Below, in pieces: positions 15,586 to 25,984 of a stretch of DNA of 64,000 nt (its first letter is position 1; each line of letters starts with the position of its first letter). The translations under genes and the position numbers were made by a program. Origin of the DNA: Ferroplasma acidiphilum. GTDB lineage: Archaea > Thermoplasmatota > Thermoplasmata > Thermoplasmatales > Thermoplasmataceae. The notes beneath the pieces were generated by a model. The model saw nothing but the letters and a program-made list of their open reading frames with translations, made no database searches and was not told where the DNA came from. Location of the stretch: the NCBI RefSeq assembly GCF_002078355.1, contig NZ_CP015363.1:620001-684000 (forward strand), written 5' to 3'.

Positions 15586-16683
15586 ATGATTAACTATAAT
15601 GAAAAGCCAATACTCATATTCTGGGAAACTACTAAAGCATGTGGCCTGGCATGCCGTCATTGCAGGGCATCTGCACTGGAGAAACCATTGCCAGATGAAA
15701 TGAACTTTGAAGAAGCAACTGCGTTTATAAAATCAATCCGTGATTTCGGAAAGCCATATCCTATACTTATCCTCACAGGTGGCGATATGATGCGCCGCAA
15801 TGATATAAATAAAATTATTGAAACTGCAAATGAATATGAAATTCCCGTATCAATAAGCCCTGCTGCTACTGATCTATTGACACCGGAAAGAATAGATTAT
15901 TTTAAGGCACACCATGTACTTTCTGCATCCCTATCACTGGACGGGAACCGTGAAATGCATGACTGGTTAAGAGGGGACGGCGTGTACAACAAAACAGTTG
16001 ATCTGATTAAACTTTTAAATGCAAAAAATATGAAATTACAGATAAATTCAGTGGTAATGAGAAAAAATATACATCAATTACCCTCTCTTCTGAAACTACT
16101 GATTGACAACAATGTTAAAACCTGGGAGGTATTTTTCCTTATACAGACAGGCAGGGCTATTGACTCGGAAGATTTAACCCCTGTAGAATTTGAGGATATA
16201 AACCACTGGCTGCTATTCGCAACAAAATATGGAATTGTTATAAGGACCGTGGAATCACCTATTTTCAGGCGCGTAATGGATGAAGGAAATGAAAACTATT
16301 CGGGAGACCTCTATTATGAACTTATGGACCAGACAGTTGACATCCTTGGATTGCCGGATTCCAGGAATCCTCCCCAGGGTACCTCCAATACCCGGGATGG
16401 AAAGGGAATAATTTTCGTTGGGCATAACGGGGATGTGGAGCCAAGTGGATTCCTTACATATAAACTTGGGAATGTGAAGCAGAATTCTATCGTTGATATA
16501 TACCGGAACAATGAAACACTTAAGATGTTAAGGAATAGCAAAAATTTTGGTGGAAGATGTGGTATCTGCAACTGGGGAGATTCATGTGGCGGGTCCAGGT
16601 CAAGGGCATATGCCCGTTACGGCGATATTTTCGCCAGAGACCCTGCATGTCTGTATTCTGAATTGCCGGAATCATTAAATTGA
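15586..16683 (+). CDS. Radical SAM/SPASM enzyme
   Basis: A 365-aa protein. The radical SAM cluster motif is CGLACRHC (Cys19, 23, 26), followed by ILILTGGDMMRR and a TIM-barrel core. The C-terminal SPASM-type region has CGICNWGDSCGGSRSRAYA and a last Cys in ARDPAC, ligands for an auxiliary 4Fe-4S cluster. Relatives include AhbD/NirJ-type heme enzymes, peptide-modifying enzymes and the TIGR04053 group; the full-length order fits the last best. No precursor peptide gene is visible nearby. With hemA 0.9 kb away a tetrapyrrole substrate is possible but unproven. Confidence 0.85.
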   Translation: MINYNEKPILIFWETTKACGLACRHCRASALEKPLPDEMNFEEATAFIKSIRDFGKPYPILILTGGDMMRRNDINKIIETANEYEIPVSISPAATDLLTPERIDYFKAHHVLSASLSLDGNREMHDWLRGDGVYNKTVDLIKLLNAKNMKLQINSVVMRKNIHQLPSLLKLLIDNNVKTWEVFFLIQTGRAIDSEDLTPVEFEDINHWLLFATKYGIVIRTVESPIFRRVMDEGNENYSGDLYYELMDQTVDILGLPDSRNPPQGTSNTRDGKGIIFVGHNGDVEPSGFLTYKLGNVKQNSIVDIYRNNETLKMLRNSKNFGGRCGICNWGDSCGGSRSRAYARYGDIFARDPACLYSELPESLN

Positions 16684-16950
16684 CCATTAGCAGCTAAAGA
16701 GGTAATGCCTCTCACTATTTATTGGGGGGTATTCCATAAAATTTATCCTGTATTACTCCTTAAACTTCCAGATTTGAAGGTGTATTAACCATGGAAATAA
16801 CATCCATGTTAATCCCAAAGATAGGGGTTATAACAGAAACTGCTTATTTATTAGAAAAAATCTTTAAAAATATGCAAAAAATCAATTTATTTCTATATTG
16901 CTACAGATACCGGTTGCAATTGCAGGTATATTATATTAAAATAAATAATA

Positions 16951-18249
16951 TTAATTCTCTATTGGATCTGAAGTGTTCTCCTGCTTTTTATAGAATATTA
17001 ATCCAAGAATTAAAATTATTCCTGCAATGTACACCTCAACGATCCAGAGTGTCCGTATATTTATTATATGTGCCGGAGCGGTTAGCAGGACAATGGCTGT
17101 CCCACCGAATATTGCACCCCCGTTATATATAAGCCCCACCGCAGTTGATCTGAATTTTTTGCTGAATGATTCTGCTAGGAATACAGGCAGGGCCGAGAAT
17201 ATAAGTGCCTCAAGGAATAACTGGATTGAGAATACAATGGTGAAATCCATAATATTCGTTGTATATCCAAATATCACAAAGAGTGCGGTTGGTACTGTAA
17301 ATATAATTGAAAATATAAGCATAGGGCGCCGTCTGTCCCTGAAGCTCCTTGCAAGTATTCCTCCGCTCCAGACTCCTATAAGTGAAAAGAAGTTTATAAC
17401 CAGCAAAGCATAGAGAAGCCCGGAACCTAGATTAAGAAAATCAACACTGCCTACAACCGGATAAAATGAAGCTGTGGCTGTATTCATGAAAAGCAAACCT
17501 GCGGTTATCATAAATCCGAACACTATACTGCTGCGATTTTTGAACATCTTCCTCACAGGGGATTTTTCAATGCTGTTTTCCGCTTTCATCCGGTCAAATA
17601 CCTCTGTTTCCTTTGAAAGCCGCCTGATTACAAGTGTTATAACTCCTGGGATTATGGCTGTGAGCATCAGTATCCTCCATCCATAGGAAGCAAATGCAGC
17701 AGACCCCATTGATCTGAGCAATAAAATCTCCACAAACACAATAAGAAAATATCCTGTGCCATAACCTGACTGTACGAATGCACCTGCCTGTTCCCTTTTC
17801 TCCGGACTGACACTTTCCATAGACAGCGCTGTACCGCCACCATACTCGGCACCTGCAAAAATCCCATCAAGGAAAAGCAGGGCATAGAGCAAAATTGGAG
17901 ACGCAATCCCCGCCTGCGAATAGGTTGGCAGCAGGCCTATGGCAGCAGAGAGCACAGAGAATCCAATAATTGAAATACTCAACAGGTTCTTTCTGCCCTT
18001 TCGATCTCCAATAAAATTGCCCAGTATTACTGAACCTACAGAACGTGCAGCCGCGCCAAAGGTGACAGGCAACAGGGTCAGTATAAGTGCAAGATATCCC
18101 AGATACTTGGGGAATATTAAAACACTTATGTATGAGAACACAAGAAGGTATGCTATTGATGTATAACCATCCAGTATCCATCCCCCCCATGCAGCCGAGA
18201 CCTGAAGCAGTTCATTCCGTGTAAATCCTATAAATTTATTCTCTGACAT
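16951..18249 (-). CDS. MFS transporter, metabolite:H+ symporter type
   Basis: A 432-aa protein with 12 predicted helices. The loop 2-3 motif is in VILGNFIGDRKGRKNLLSIS, the second half has the counterpart ARSFRDRRRPMLIFS, and the early AAWGGWILDGYTS is typical of the shikimate/sialate/benzoate branch of the sugar-porter-like MFS. It probably co-transports an organic acid with protons. ATG 18249 has a strong AGGAGGA eight bases upstream; a TTG seven codons earlier overlaps that site. Transcribed toward the radical SAM gene. The substrate is unknown. Confidence 0.88.
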   Translation of the reverse strand: MSENKFIGFTRNELLQVSAAWGGWILDGYTSIAYLLVFSYISVLIFPKYLGYLALILTLLPVTFGAAARSVGSVILGNFIGDRKGRKNLLSISIIGFSVLSAAIGLLPTYSQAGIASPILLYALLFLDGIFAGAEYGGGTALSMESVSPEKREQAGAFVQSGYGTGYFLIVFVEILLLRSMGSAAFASYGWRILMLTAIIPGVITLVIRRLSKETEVFDRMKAENSIEKSPVRKMFKNRSSIVFGFMITAGLLFMNTATASFYPVVGSVDFLNLGSGLLYALLVINFFSLIGVWSGGILARSFRDRRRPMLIFSIIFTVPTALFVIFGYTTNIMDFTIVFSIQLFLEALIFSALPVFLAESFSKKFRSTAVGLIYNGGAIFGGTAIVLLTAPAHIINIRTLWIVEVYIAGIILILGLIFYKKQENTSDPIEN

Positions 18250-18493
18250 AATATATTCCTCCTGGCTCAATTATACAGCATTAAACAGCTGCACTAAAAA
18301 TGAATTACTGCGATATAGGGTTAGATGAATATACTATATATAAATTTAACTAGAGCTACCTATATTTCTTTACCCCCTGCTAAAGTATTATTTGAGCCTG
18401 CTAAAATGATACACAGATATGCGGATAACACCTTTTAATGCCAGGATATATTGATTTAAAAATTTTCATAAAAATATTTATTAAAATTATAGT

Positions 18494-19930
18494 TTATTCC
18501 ACCTCAAAATCGGCATATTCAACTTTTTCAGAATAATGTTCCTTTGAATTTATATGGTTCTTTGAATATCCATAGTAGACAGCAACATATATTCCAAGCC
18601 CGATAAGTGATCCGAAGAGTGCCTGAGGGAAATAGTTGAATATGACATCGTATGGCCCGATTCCAAACATTGCGATTATCGTGCCTATAAGGGCAGGTAT
18701 GAGTGCATCCACACGTAAGTTCATGAAGATTGTTCTGGGAATATTGTAATAATCATCTATTTTTGTTGTATGCCTGAGGTGTACAAACCAGTCGAATATT
18801 AATATGAATGTAAACGGAAATATAATGGATGCAAGGTCATCTATGAATGTTTCTATATGTGCCAATATTCCTGCAATTGCCAGTATAATTCCCCCGGCAC
18901 CAAGCAATATTGTTGCTATGGGCTGTGCAAGCTTTTCATTGGGCTTTTTCCTGAATGCAGGCTGAAGTGCTGCCAGCAAATCAGCAGTTGCAGGATATAA
19001 ATTCATCGCATTCGTATGTATTATTGCCAGTGATACACCGAGAGCCGCTATGAACACCACTATGCCAAAAAGCCCGTGAAGCCCGGGGAATGATAATGTT
19101 GCTATATTCCACCCGCCAGTTGCTACGCTGTTGCCTACCAGCCCTATTAGCCCCATCAGGAGTACCGGTATCATTATGCCTACAGGGCTGGATATGAAAT
19201 ATTTCAGTTTTTTGCCACTGCTATCTTCTTTCGAATAAGGATACCCGAACCGGGTCTGTGTTGAAATTTTATATGACCATGCAAGGATGGAGAACCCGAG
19301 AAGGAAATTCAGTGCAGCACCCCATGTGAATGCGCCTATCGGATGCATTAGCATGGAAAAATTAATGGTATATGTTGTAAGAAGGAAATATGCAAGTATA
19401 ATATAGCTTACTATAAGCACAGGTGCACTGTACCTGAAAAAGTATTCCAGCCATTTTGCACCGAATAAAACCAGTACAACCTGAATTACACCCATGACAA
19501 CATACCATATTATAATGTTTGAATGTGTGAGCCCACTGATAATTGCAGCTCCCACAGTATCGTTGAGGCCGAAAAATCCCAGGTTAAGGAAAGTGAACAC
19601 CAGAGAATAAGCACCCGAAGTCATAAATCCATATGTTTTCCTGGAAACTACCAGTGAAGGCACTGGAATCTGCCTTCCCATTTCAGCAACAAGGCCAGCA
19701 GGTATAATTCCAATTAGTAAGGCAACAATTATAGCTATAGTTGCAAATGGAAGGCCCATATTATATAGTTCCAACCCTACTATAGGTGTTAATGCAGATG
19801 CACTTGCCATTGCCCAGAATATCATAATCTTACGGGACGACATTGTTCTCGCATGGTTTGGAATTGGATTTACACCCACTACTTCAAGCCTGTGCTCCAC
19901 AACATCGTTATCAAAACTCTTAACTACCAT
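18494..19930 (-). CDS. NCS1-family nucleobase/cation permease
   Basis: A 478-aa polytopic protein with about 12 helices. After a hydrophilic N end (VVGVNPIPNHARTMSSRK) it has the NCS1 order: helix 1 with WAMASASALTPIVG, GLVAEMGRQIPVPSLVVSRKTYG after helix 2, and long alternating helices to a charged C end. Members carry cytosine, purines, allantoin or thiamine-type substrates with H+ or Na+. It is a stand-alone gene. The nucleoside-metabolising enzymes at 35-37.5 kb make a nucleobase substrate plausible, but that is only an association. Confidence 0.85.
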   Translation of the reverse strand: MVVKSFDNDVVEHRLEVVGVNPIPNHARTMSSRKIMIFWAMASASALTPIVGLELYNMGLPFATIAIIVALLIGIIPAGLVAEMGRQIPVPSLVVSRKTYGFMTSGAYSLVFTFLNLGFFGLNDTVGAAIISGLTHSNIIIWYVVMGVIQVVLVLFGAKWLEYFFRYSAPVLIVSYIILAYFLLTTYTINFSMLMHPIGAFTWGAALNFLLGFSILAWSYKISTQTRFGYPYSKEDSSGKKLKYFISSPVGIMIPVLLMGLIGLVGNSVATGGWNIATLSFPGLHGLFGIVVFIAALGVSLAIIHTNAMNLYPATADLLAALQPAFRKKPNEKLAQPIATILLGAGGIILAIAGILAHIETFIDDLASIIFPFTFILIFDWFVHLRHTTKIDDYYNIPRTIFMNLRVDALIPALIGTIIAMFGIGPYDVIFNYFPQALFGSLIGLGIYVAVYYGYSKNHINSKEHYSEKVEYADFEVE

Positions 19931-20393
19931 ATTACGGTAAAAACATTATATATATAAATTAATCTATTTGAATATTCTCTAATGCCTGCTTAATATTTTA
20001 TTTATGAATACCCGATAAAAAATGGAACGAAATGATCATTATAAAAATATGATAACAATAGTATTTTTCTTCGTCATATAACCCCTTTATATTATAATTT
20101 TTAGCTGGTCAAATTATAAATGGAGAACGCGAGTACAAGTATTCTATCTAAAAAAATATTGCCCAAAATATTGGAGAAAAACTATTTAACTTTACTGGCA
20201 TTAAATCTGGATATGATATACTGTTTATCATAATACAAGATTTTTCCCTATAATTTGAATTTGCCATCCAGTTAATTTGGCTTTTAGCAAATAAATCATC
20301 TATTTTAACAAACCGGTGAAATTATATGGTAAAACATGTCCAGAATTTGTGCAATAAAAAAAATATAAATAGGTATATGGTGATACACGGTTA
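19931..20393. other. Divergent intergenic region before the peptide transporter operon
   Basis: Contains promoters for the NCS1 permease (left) and for dppB: AAATATAAATAG at 20361-20372, about 27 bases before the ATG at 20394. A 37-codon frame from ATG 20120 has no ribosome binding site and is not called. Nothing else is recognised. Confidence 0.5.
20361..20372 (+). promoter_or_regulatory. TATA box of the peptide ABC transporter operon
   Basis: AAATATAAATAG is centred about 27 bases before ATG 20394, giving a leaderless or nearly leaderless transcript. Confidence 0.5.
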
Positions 20394-21383
20394 ATGAATG
20401 TTTACCTCATTACACGAAAAGTAATACAGGCTATAGTTTTATTATTATTTGTGGTGGTTATATTATATATATTACTACGGCTGATGCCCGGTAACCCTGC
20501 AGAATTATATATACATAGTTTAAAACATCCGAATCCAACAACGATAAAGCACATTTATAAGGAATATGGCATTAATCCAAATAATAAATATAGTCTCACT
20601 GAATTTATAATATATTTTAAGGATATGTTTTCATTCCATTTCGGAGTCAGCTTTGCAAATATGAATGACAGTGTAATTTCTCTCATAGGTTCAGCCTTAC
20701 CTTATACACTCATAATTTTTGGTGTAGCAGCTGTGGCCTCATTTATAATAGGAATACCATTAGGCATACTGACTTCATTTTTAAGAGGTAAAAAATCAGA
20801 ATCACCAATATTAGTAACATCCACTATTTTAAATTCAATCCCATTTTTTGCTATGGCTATAATTGTATTTCTTATACTCGCAGTATATTATCCCATTTTT
20901 CCTTTGCAGGTCTCATTTTATCGTCTTACTCCACTTTTCTCACATCCTACCGTTTCACGTTTAATTACAATGTTCTATTATTTTGCGATGCCTATATTAA
21001 CACTTGTCGCAATAGAAGCAATGGGACATCTGTTAACTATGAGAAGTATAATGGTCTCTGTACTCGGTGAAGATTTTATAACAACAGCGAGGGCAAAGGG
21101 AGTTAAAAATTCATCTATAATGTTCCATCATGCGGCGCGCAATGCTATGGTACCGGAATCTACGAGAATGGCATTAGAATTTGCCCTTTTGATGAGTGGT
21201 GCTGTAGTAACAGAAATTATTTTTGGTGTGCCAGGGATGGGAAGATTGCTTTACACAAATACGCTGGATGAGAATTATCCCGTAATCCAGGCTGCTCTAT
21301 TTATTCTATCTATAGTAACAATTATTGCGTATTCTCTAGTTGATTTTATACATGCATGGTTAGACCCGAGGGTGAAGGTATGA
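20394..21383 (+). CDS. dppB: Peptide ABC transporter permease, DppB type
   Basis: A 329-aa membrane protein with six helices. It starts with the DppB-style first helix and RLMPGNPAELYI, and the EAA loop is in ITTARAKGVKNSSIMFHHAARNA (within GEDFITTARAKG), followed by GAVVTEIIFGVPGMGRLLY, typical of the oligopeptide/nickel permease family. It forms half of the membrane channel with the DppC-like protein encoded next; its TGA overlaps that gene's ATG. First gene of an operon for peptide uptake. Confidence 0.93.
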   Translation: MNVYLITRKVIQAIVLLLFVVVILYILLRLMPGNPAELYIHSLKHPNPTTIKHIYKEYGINPNNKYSLTEFIIYFKDMFSFHFGVSFANMNDSVISLIGSALPYTLIIFGVAAVASFIIGIPLGILTSFLRGKKSESPILVTSTILNSIPFFAMAIIVFLILAVYYPIFPLQVSFYRLTPLFSHPTVSRLITMFYYFAMPILTLVAIEAMGHLLTMRSIMVSVLGEDFITTARAKGVKNSSIMFHHAARNAMVPESTRMALEFALLMSGAVVTEIIFGVPGMGRLLYTNTLDENYPVIQAALFILSIVTIIAYSLVDFIHAWLDPRVKV

Positions 21384-23545
21384 ATAACAATAAAATTTTA
21401 ATTTTTAAGAATAATATGAAGTTCACGGCAAAAAACCTCCATAAACAGTGGAAAGTATTTTATAGATCACGTTATGGCAAGGTAGGGTTTTATATTTTAA
21501 TGGTTTTTATAGTAATTTCCTTGTTAGCACCGGTTTTAGTACATGGCAATCCATTTGCAGCTATACCTACAGAGGATTATTTCTCACCTATACAGGAGAT
21601 GAACCACCCACTGAATTTTACTGCAGTTAATTCCTCTTATGCTATAACTTCAAGTGAATATGGTACCAGTGCAGTTAGTTATTATTTATTTATGCCAGGA
21701 TTAGCAAATGGAACATATAGTATATATGCGATATCTCCAAAAAACGCTTCATCAACATATTTATTCCATATAGACGGTATCCCGGAAAATTTATATGCTT
21801 TTAGCGTTTTTAACTCCACAACAGGCATATCACAGGAAAATTTAATGGTTTCCACCAATAACACTATTTATATGGGGAATGTTGTATGCTCATATAATTC
21901 CTTAACTGACAGTTCTAGTGTACATATGAGTAATATGATAAAGACCAGATCCACCAACGGTGAGATATTATCAGACTATACAAGTTCTAAGACATATGCT
22001 TTATCTGACCCCTCAATTATATCTAGCCAGTTTCTTACTTCCTCTCCCCTTTCATATGTCTACACACTTTCTGAGAACAATAGTAAATATTATGTTAATA
22101 CATTTTACACCTCAAATTTAACTCATTATTGGAGCAGGGAAATTTCTGTAAAACCAACAAATCTGTATTTTTATGGTCAGGAATTTGAAAATCCGTCCGA
22201 AACAAGAATTATAATCACAGCCGGGGATAATATATATTCATATAACTATAATGGAACACTGGAGTACAACGAAAAATATAATTTTACATTATCAAATCTT
22301 ATTATTCCATCTGATTACCAGATATATCCTTCTCACAAGAACGATGCTTTCACTTTTGCCGGCAAAGATGTATATAGTATAAACATAGAAACCGGTGAAA
22401 ATAAAGTAATTTATAGTTCACCTCAAATGATTTCTGCATTAGGCACAAGTGCAGCAACAACGCCAACAGAGCCTCCTTCTATTTTTATGGTATCCACAGC
22501 CACCAATGTTTATTCATTAGGGATGAATAATGGAAACTTATCCGTTGCAAATACAATAAAAGTGCCTTTTGGAGTAAATAATATAAAATATTACACATCT
22601 GGCACATTTTTATTATCAAACACAACAAGTGGCGATATAATATATTTAATAAACCCGTCAATTCAGTATCCATTTTCCTGGCATGCTTCATTAAATAGGA
22701 AAATCACCGCTCCTGTTTTATTTAATAATCCGTATCCAGAAAATAAGAGTTTAGACAATGCACCTGCTATAGCAGTATTAAGTGGAAAAAATCTTATAGT
22801 ATATAGCTTTGAGGGGCAGGCTGCAGTATTACCACCAACATCAAAGACGTTGTCAGGTATTTCTTTGCCTCTCGGTGCAAATAATGCAGGAAATAATGTA
22901 TGGACTATATTTATTGATAGCTTCCCAACAGATCTTGAGGTAGGATTTGCCGCTGGAATAATAACTATAATAATATCTGTGGTGGTATCAATGGTTATAG
23001 GTTATTACTCCGGAATATTAAGTTCATTCTGGGAGACAGTATCTCTGGCAATTTTCCTTATTCCCGGACTTCCATTATTCATTGTATTGGCAACAATTTT
23101 AGGTCCGACATTAATTAACTTAATATTGATATTCTCCCTACTTGGTTGGCCATTTGTTACGTTTTCTTTAATTGGAGTTGTCAGAAGTATTAAAAGCCGT
23201 GTATTTGTTGAATCTGCAATAGTATCAAATTTGAGCACAACTAAAATATTACGTAGACATATATTACCTAATATGGGAACATTACTGGTATATTTGACGT
23301 CTATTAACATCGGTGGAGCAGTCGCAGCAGTATCAACATATGAAATATTGGGCTTAGCCCCTCTTACCATACCAACGTGGGGAGGCATGCTGAACGGGTT
23401 CCTTGGCGATTATTATGGCATTTCCAAATACCCATGGATATATGTTCCAGCATTGTTGGCATTAACATTGTTTATTCTTGCATTCATATTTATCTCCCGC
23501 GGTATCGATGAAGTTGCAAATCCAAGGCTTGGTGGTAGAAAATGA
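21380..23545 (+). CDS. dppC: DppC-type permease with a large extracytoplasmic insert
   Basis: The 721-aa protein is more than twice the usual 280-300 aa. Residues 36-60 are the first helix (YGKVGFYILMVFIVISLLAP). From about 60 to 500 is a non-membrane region outside the cell with repeated motifs such as DVYSINIETGENKVIY, NVYSLGMNNGNLSV and NLIVYSFEGQA, resembling PQQ-type beta-propeller blades. The permease resumes near residue 515 with five more helices, including the EAA-like loop VESAIVSNLSTTKILRRHIL. ATG 21380 overlaps the dppB stop. The insert could contact the binding protein or peptides directly. Confidence 0.85.
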   Translation: MNNNKILIFKNNMKFTAKNLHKQWKVFYRSRYGKVGFYILMVFIVISLLAPVLVHGNPFAAIPTEDYFSPIQEMNHPLNFTAVNSSYAITSSEYGTSAVSYYLFMPGLANGTYSIYAISPKNASSTYLFHIDGIPENLYAFSVFNSTTGISQENLMVSTNNTIYMGNVVCSYNSLTDSSSVHMSNMIKTRSTNGEILSDYTSSKTYALSDPSIISSQFLTSSPLSYVYTLSENNSKYYVNTFYTSNLTHYWSREISVKPTNLYFYGQEFENPSETRIIITAGDNIYSYNYNGTLEYNEKYNFTLSNLIIPSDYQIYPSHKNDAFTFAGKDVYSINIETGENKVIYSSPQMISALGTSAATTPTEPPSIFMVSTATNVYSLGMNNGNLSVANTIKVPFGVNNIKYYTSGTFLLSNTTSGDIIYLINPSIQYPFSWHASLNRKITAPVLFNNPYPENKSLDNAPAIAVLSGKNLIVYSFEGQAAVLPPTSKTLSGISLPLGANNAGNNVWTIFIDSFPTDLEVGFAAGIITIIISVVVSMVIGYYSGILSSFWETVSLAIFLIPGLPLFIVLATILGPTLINLILIFSLLGWPFVTFSLIGVVRSIKSRVFVESAIVSNLSTTKILRRHILPNMGTLLVYLTSINIGGAVAAVSTYEILGLAPLTIPTWGGMLNGFLGDYYGISKYPWIYVPALLALTLFILAFIFISRGIDEVANPRLGGRK

Positions 23546-25659
23546 TGGAAAATATTGAAAATGAATACAATTATACTGGAAATACAATATTAAAAGTTGA
23601 GAATTTAAATGTCAACTTTAAAACTTTTAATGGTACGGTTAAAGCTCTAAGAAACATTAATTTAGAGTTAAAAGATGGCGAAATACTTGGTATACTTGGC
23701 GAATCAGGTTCAGGTAAAAGTACACTGGCACTCGCTATAATGTCACTTTTGCCTGATAATGCTTTAATAGATGGTTCAATATTGTTTAAAGGTAATAATT
23801 ATATAAACGAATCAAAAAAATTGACCCGGAAACAACAGAAAGAAATTGATGCAAAGCTCAGAAATATGAGATGGAAGGACATCTCTATGATATTTCAAGG
23901 CGCTATGAATTCATTTAATCCGGTTTATACTATCGGGAAGCAGATTGGTGAAGTATTTAGAATCCATACAAATTTATCAAAAGAGGAAATAAATAAAAAA
24001 GTAATTGATGTATTAAAAATTGCTGGATTAACTCCCAATGTAATGAAATCCTACCCGCACGAATTGTCCGGAGGCATGAAGCAACGGGCAGTAATAGCAA
24101 TGGCACTTGCCTTAAATCCCAATATAGTTATTGCTGATGAACCGACCACTGGCCTGGATGTAATAACACAGGCCGAAATAATCTCTCAAATTAAAAAATT
24201 ACGGGATACTGGATTAATAAAATCCATGATAATAATATCCCATGACATTGGAGTTGTGTCGCAACTTGCAGATCATATAGCTGTTTTCTATGCCGGGCAA
24301 ATAATGGAATATGGGAAATCTAGAGATATATATCTTGAATCTAAAAATCCGTATACAATAGAACTCTTAAAAAGCTATCCCAGTATTTTACATGCAAAAA
24401 ATCATGTAGAAGGAATTCCCGGCAGATTGCCAGACCCAACAAATTTGCCTGCTGGTTGTAAATTTGCAGATCGCTGTTATATGGCCCAGGATATATGCAG
24501 AAAAATAGAACCGGAAAAAGCATATGTTTCCGGTGAACATTACAGTTATTGTCATTTTGTAAACAATATTCAGGCAAATTCATTAACTAGCAATATTGAC
24601 ACCAATTTTTCCCCCGGCTCATATAATATAATAACGGTACAGGATTTAACTAAATATTTCTATCTAAAAAACAATATGATGTCATCATTATATTCAAAGA
24701 ATAATGCACATGTGCGGGCTGTTGACCATGTAAGTTTGGATATAAAGAAAGGTGAAATTTTAGGGATAGTTGGTGAATCAGGTTCAGGTAAAAGCACACT
24801 TGCTAGGCTGTTAATAGGTATTTTAAAGCCAACATCCGGCGATATTGAGTTTTTCTTTGATGAAACTCAGCATGCGAATGTTAGTAAGCTAAAGAGGAAA
24901 CATGAAGATTATAAAGAATTTAGAAAAAATACACAAATGATATTTCAAGACCCATTCGATTCATTGAATCCAAAAATGACTGTTTTTAATATCGTTTCTG
25001 AACCTATAATAGGGCATAACGCGTTAAAAGATTATTCCGAAATGGAAGCTATGGTTAATGAAGCACTGGCTAAATCTGATCTATATCCGCCTGAAGCTTA
25101 TCTTGATAGATACCCATATGAATTATCAGGTGGCGAAAGACAAAGAGTTGGAATTGCAAGGGCAATTGTCTTGAAGTCAAATTTTATTATTGCAGATGAA
25201 CCCACATCCATGCTTGACGTTTCATTAAGAGCCTCATTTATGAATAAGTTAAATGAAATAAGAAAGAAAGATCAATTGACAATAGTATATATATCACACG
25301 ACATTGCATCAGTTTATTATTTATCTGATAGAATAGCAGTTATGTACCTGGGCGTAGTTGTTGAAATCGGAGATGCAAATGAAATAATAACAAATTCCTT
25401 ACATCCATATACAAAGGCATTAATAAAATCTGTTCCATCTCCCACACCTGAATGGGATCCCGGTAAAATTGATATAATTGGCGAGATCGGCAATTCAATA
25501 AATGTGCCAAAAGGTTGCAGATTTTTTAACCGCTGCGTTTACAGGAAGGATATATGTAAGGATACTCCACCACCGGTAAAAGGCGACAGTAATCATTGGT
25601 ACAGGTGCCATTTTACAGAAGATGAATTGGTGTCAATAAAAAATGAAAGAAATAAATAA
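23542..25659 (+). CDS. Fused peptide ABC transporter ATPase (DppD-DppF)
   Basis: A 705-aa protein with two complete ABC domains in one chain. The first has Walker A GESGSGKST (about residue 55), signature LSGGMKQRA and Walker B IVIADEPTTGLD. The second has Walker A GESGSGKST (about residue 412), signature LSGGERQRVGIA and Walker B FIIADEPTSMLD. Each is followed by the oligopeptide-type C-terminal domain with Cys residues (CKFADRCYMAQDIC; CRFFNRCVYRKDIC), which in relatives binds an iron-sulfur cluster. It powers the DppB/DppC channel. Its start overlaps the dppC stop (ATGATGG). Confidence 0.93.
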   Translation: MMENIENEYNYTGNTILKVENLNVNFKTFNGTVKALRNINLELKDGEILGILGESGSGKSTLALAIMSLLPDNALIDGSILFKGNNYINESKKLTRKQQKEIDAKLRNMRWKDISMIFQGAMNSFNPVYTIGKQIGEVFRIHTNLSKEEINKKVIDVLKIAGLTPNVMKSYPHELSGGMKQRAVIAMALALNPNIVIADEPTTGLDVITQAEIISQIKKLRDTGLIKSMIIISHDIGVVSQLADHIAVFYAGQIMEYGKSRDIYLESKNPYTIELLKSYPSILHAKNHVEGIPGRLPDPTNLPAGCKFADRCYMAQDICRKIEPEKAYVSGEHYSYCHFVNNIQANSLTSNIDTNFSPGSYNIITVQDLTKYFYLKNNMMSSLYSKNNAHVRAVDHVSLDIKKGEILGIVGESGSGKSTLARLLIGILKPTSGDIEFFFDETQHANVSKLKRKHEDYKEFRKNTQMIFQDPFDSLNPKMTVFNIVSEPIIGHNALKDYSEMEAMVNEALAKSDLYPPEAYLDRYPYELSGGERQRVGIARAIVLKSNFIIADEPTSMLDVSLRASFMNKLNEIRKKDQLTIVYISHDIASVYYLSDRIAVMYLGVVVEIGDANEIITNSLHPYTKALIKSVPSPTPEWDPGKIDIIGEIGNSINVPKGCRFFNRCVYRKDICKDTPPPVKGDSNHWYRCHFTEDELVSIKNERNK

Positions 25660-25984
25660 AATAAGACTAAAAATAAGTTTTATACCAATTGCTATACTTA
25701 TAATTTTAATATTTTTACCTTTGCCTTTTTATTTCGCTGGCCTATTTAGTTATTTTAAAATTATGCCATTGATAATATTAATTAGTGCATTTTTTATATT
25801 TTTTGTAGGGGCATGGTGGGATTTTGGGGCTAATGAATATATTAAAAATTTAATTGTTGGGCATGTGGAGCTATCTGAGAACGATTTAAAATATATTAAT
25901 AGGCAGCAACTAATTATAACATTAATCTACATTCTCATAGGATTGCTATATATCTCGATAGCATTTGTATTGAATTCCATTTAA
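25643..25984 (+). CDS. Small membrane protein in the peptide transporter operon, 113 aa
   Basis: Starts inside the end of the ATPase gene (17-base overlap). It has three hydrophobic helices: residues 10-32, 38-58 and 88-110, with a charged loop GHVELSENDLKYINRQQ between the last two. No family is recognised. The overlap shows co-translation with the transporter, so it may be an accessory or assembly subunit. The long AT-rich gap that follows separates it from the binding protein gene. Confidence 0.6.
   Translation: MKEINKIRLKISFIPIAILIILIFLPLPFYFAGLFSYFKIMPLIILISAFFIFFVGAWWDFGANEYIKNLIVGHVELSENDLKYINRQQLIITLIYILIGLLYISIAFVLNSI

Noticed and set aside
20120-20233. 37-codon frame starting MENASTSILSKK upstream of dppB
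   Set aside because: No ribosome binding site, no TATA box at leaderless distance, and no recognisable content; it ends before the dppB promoter.
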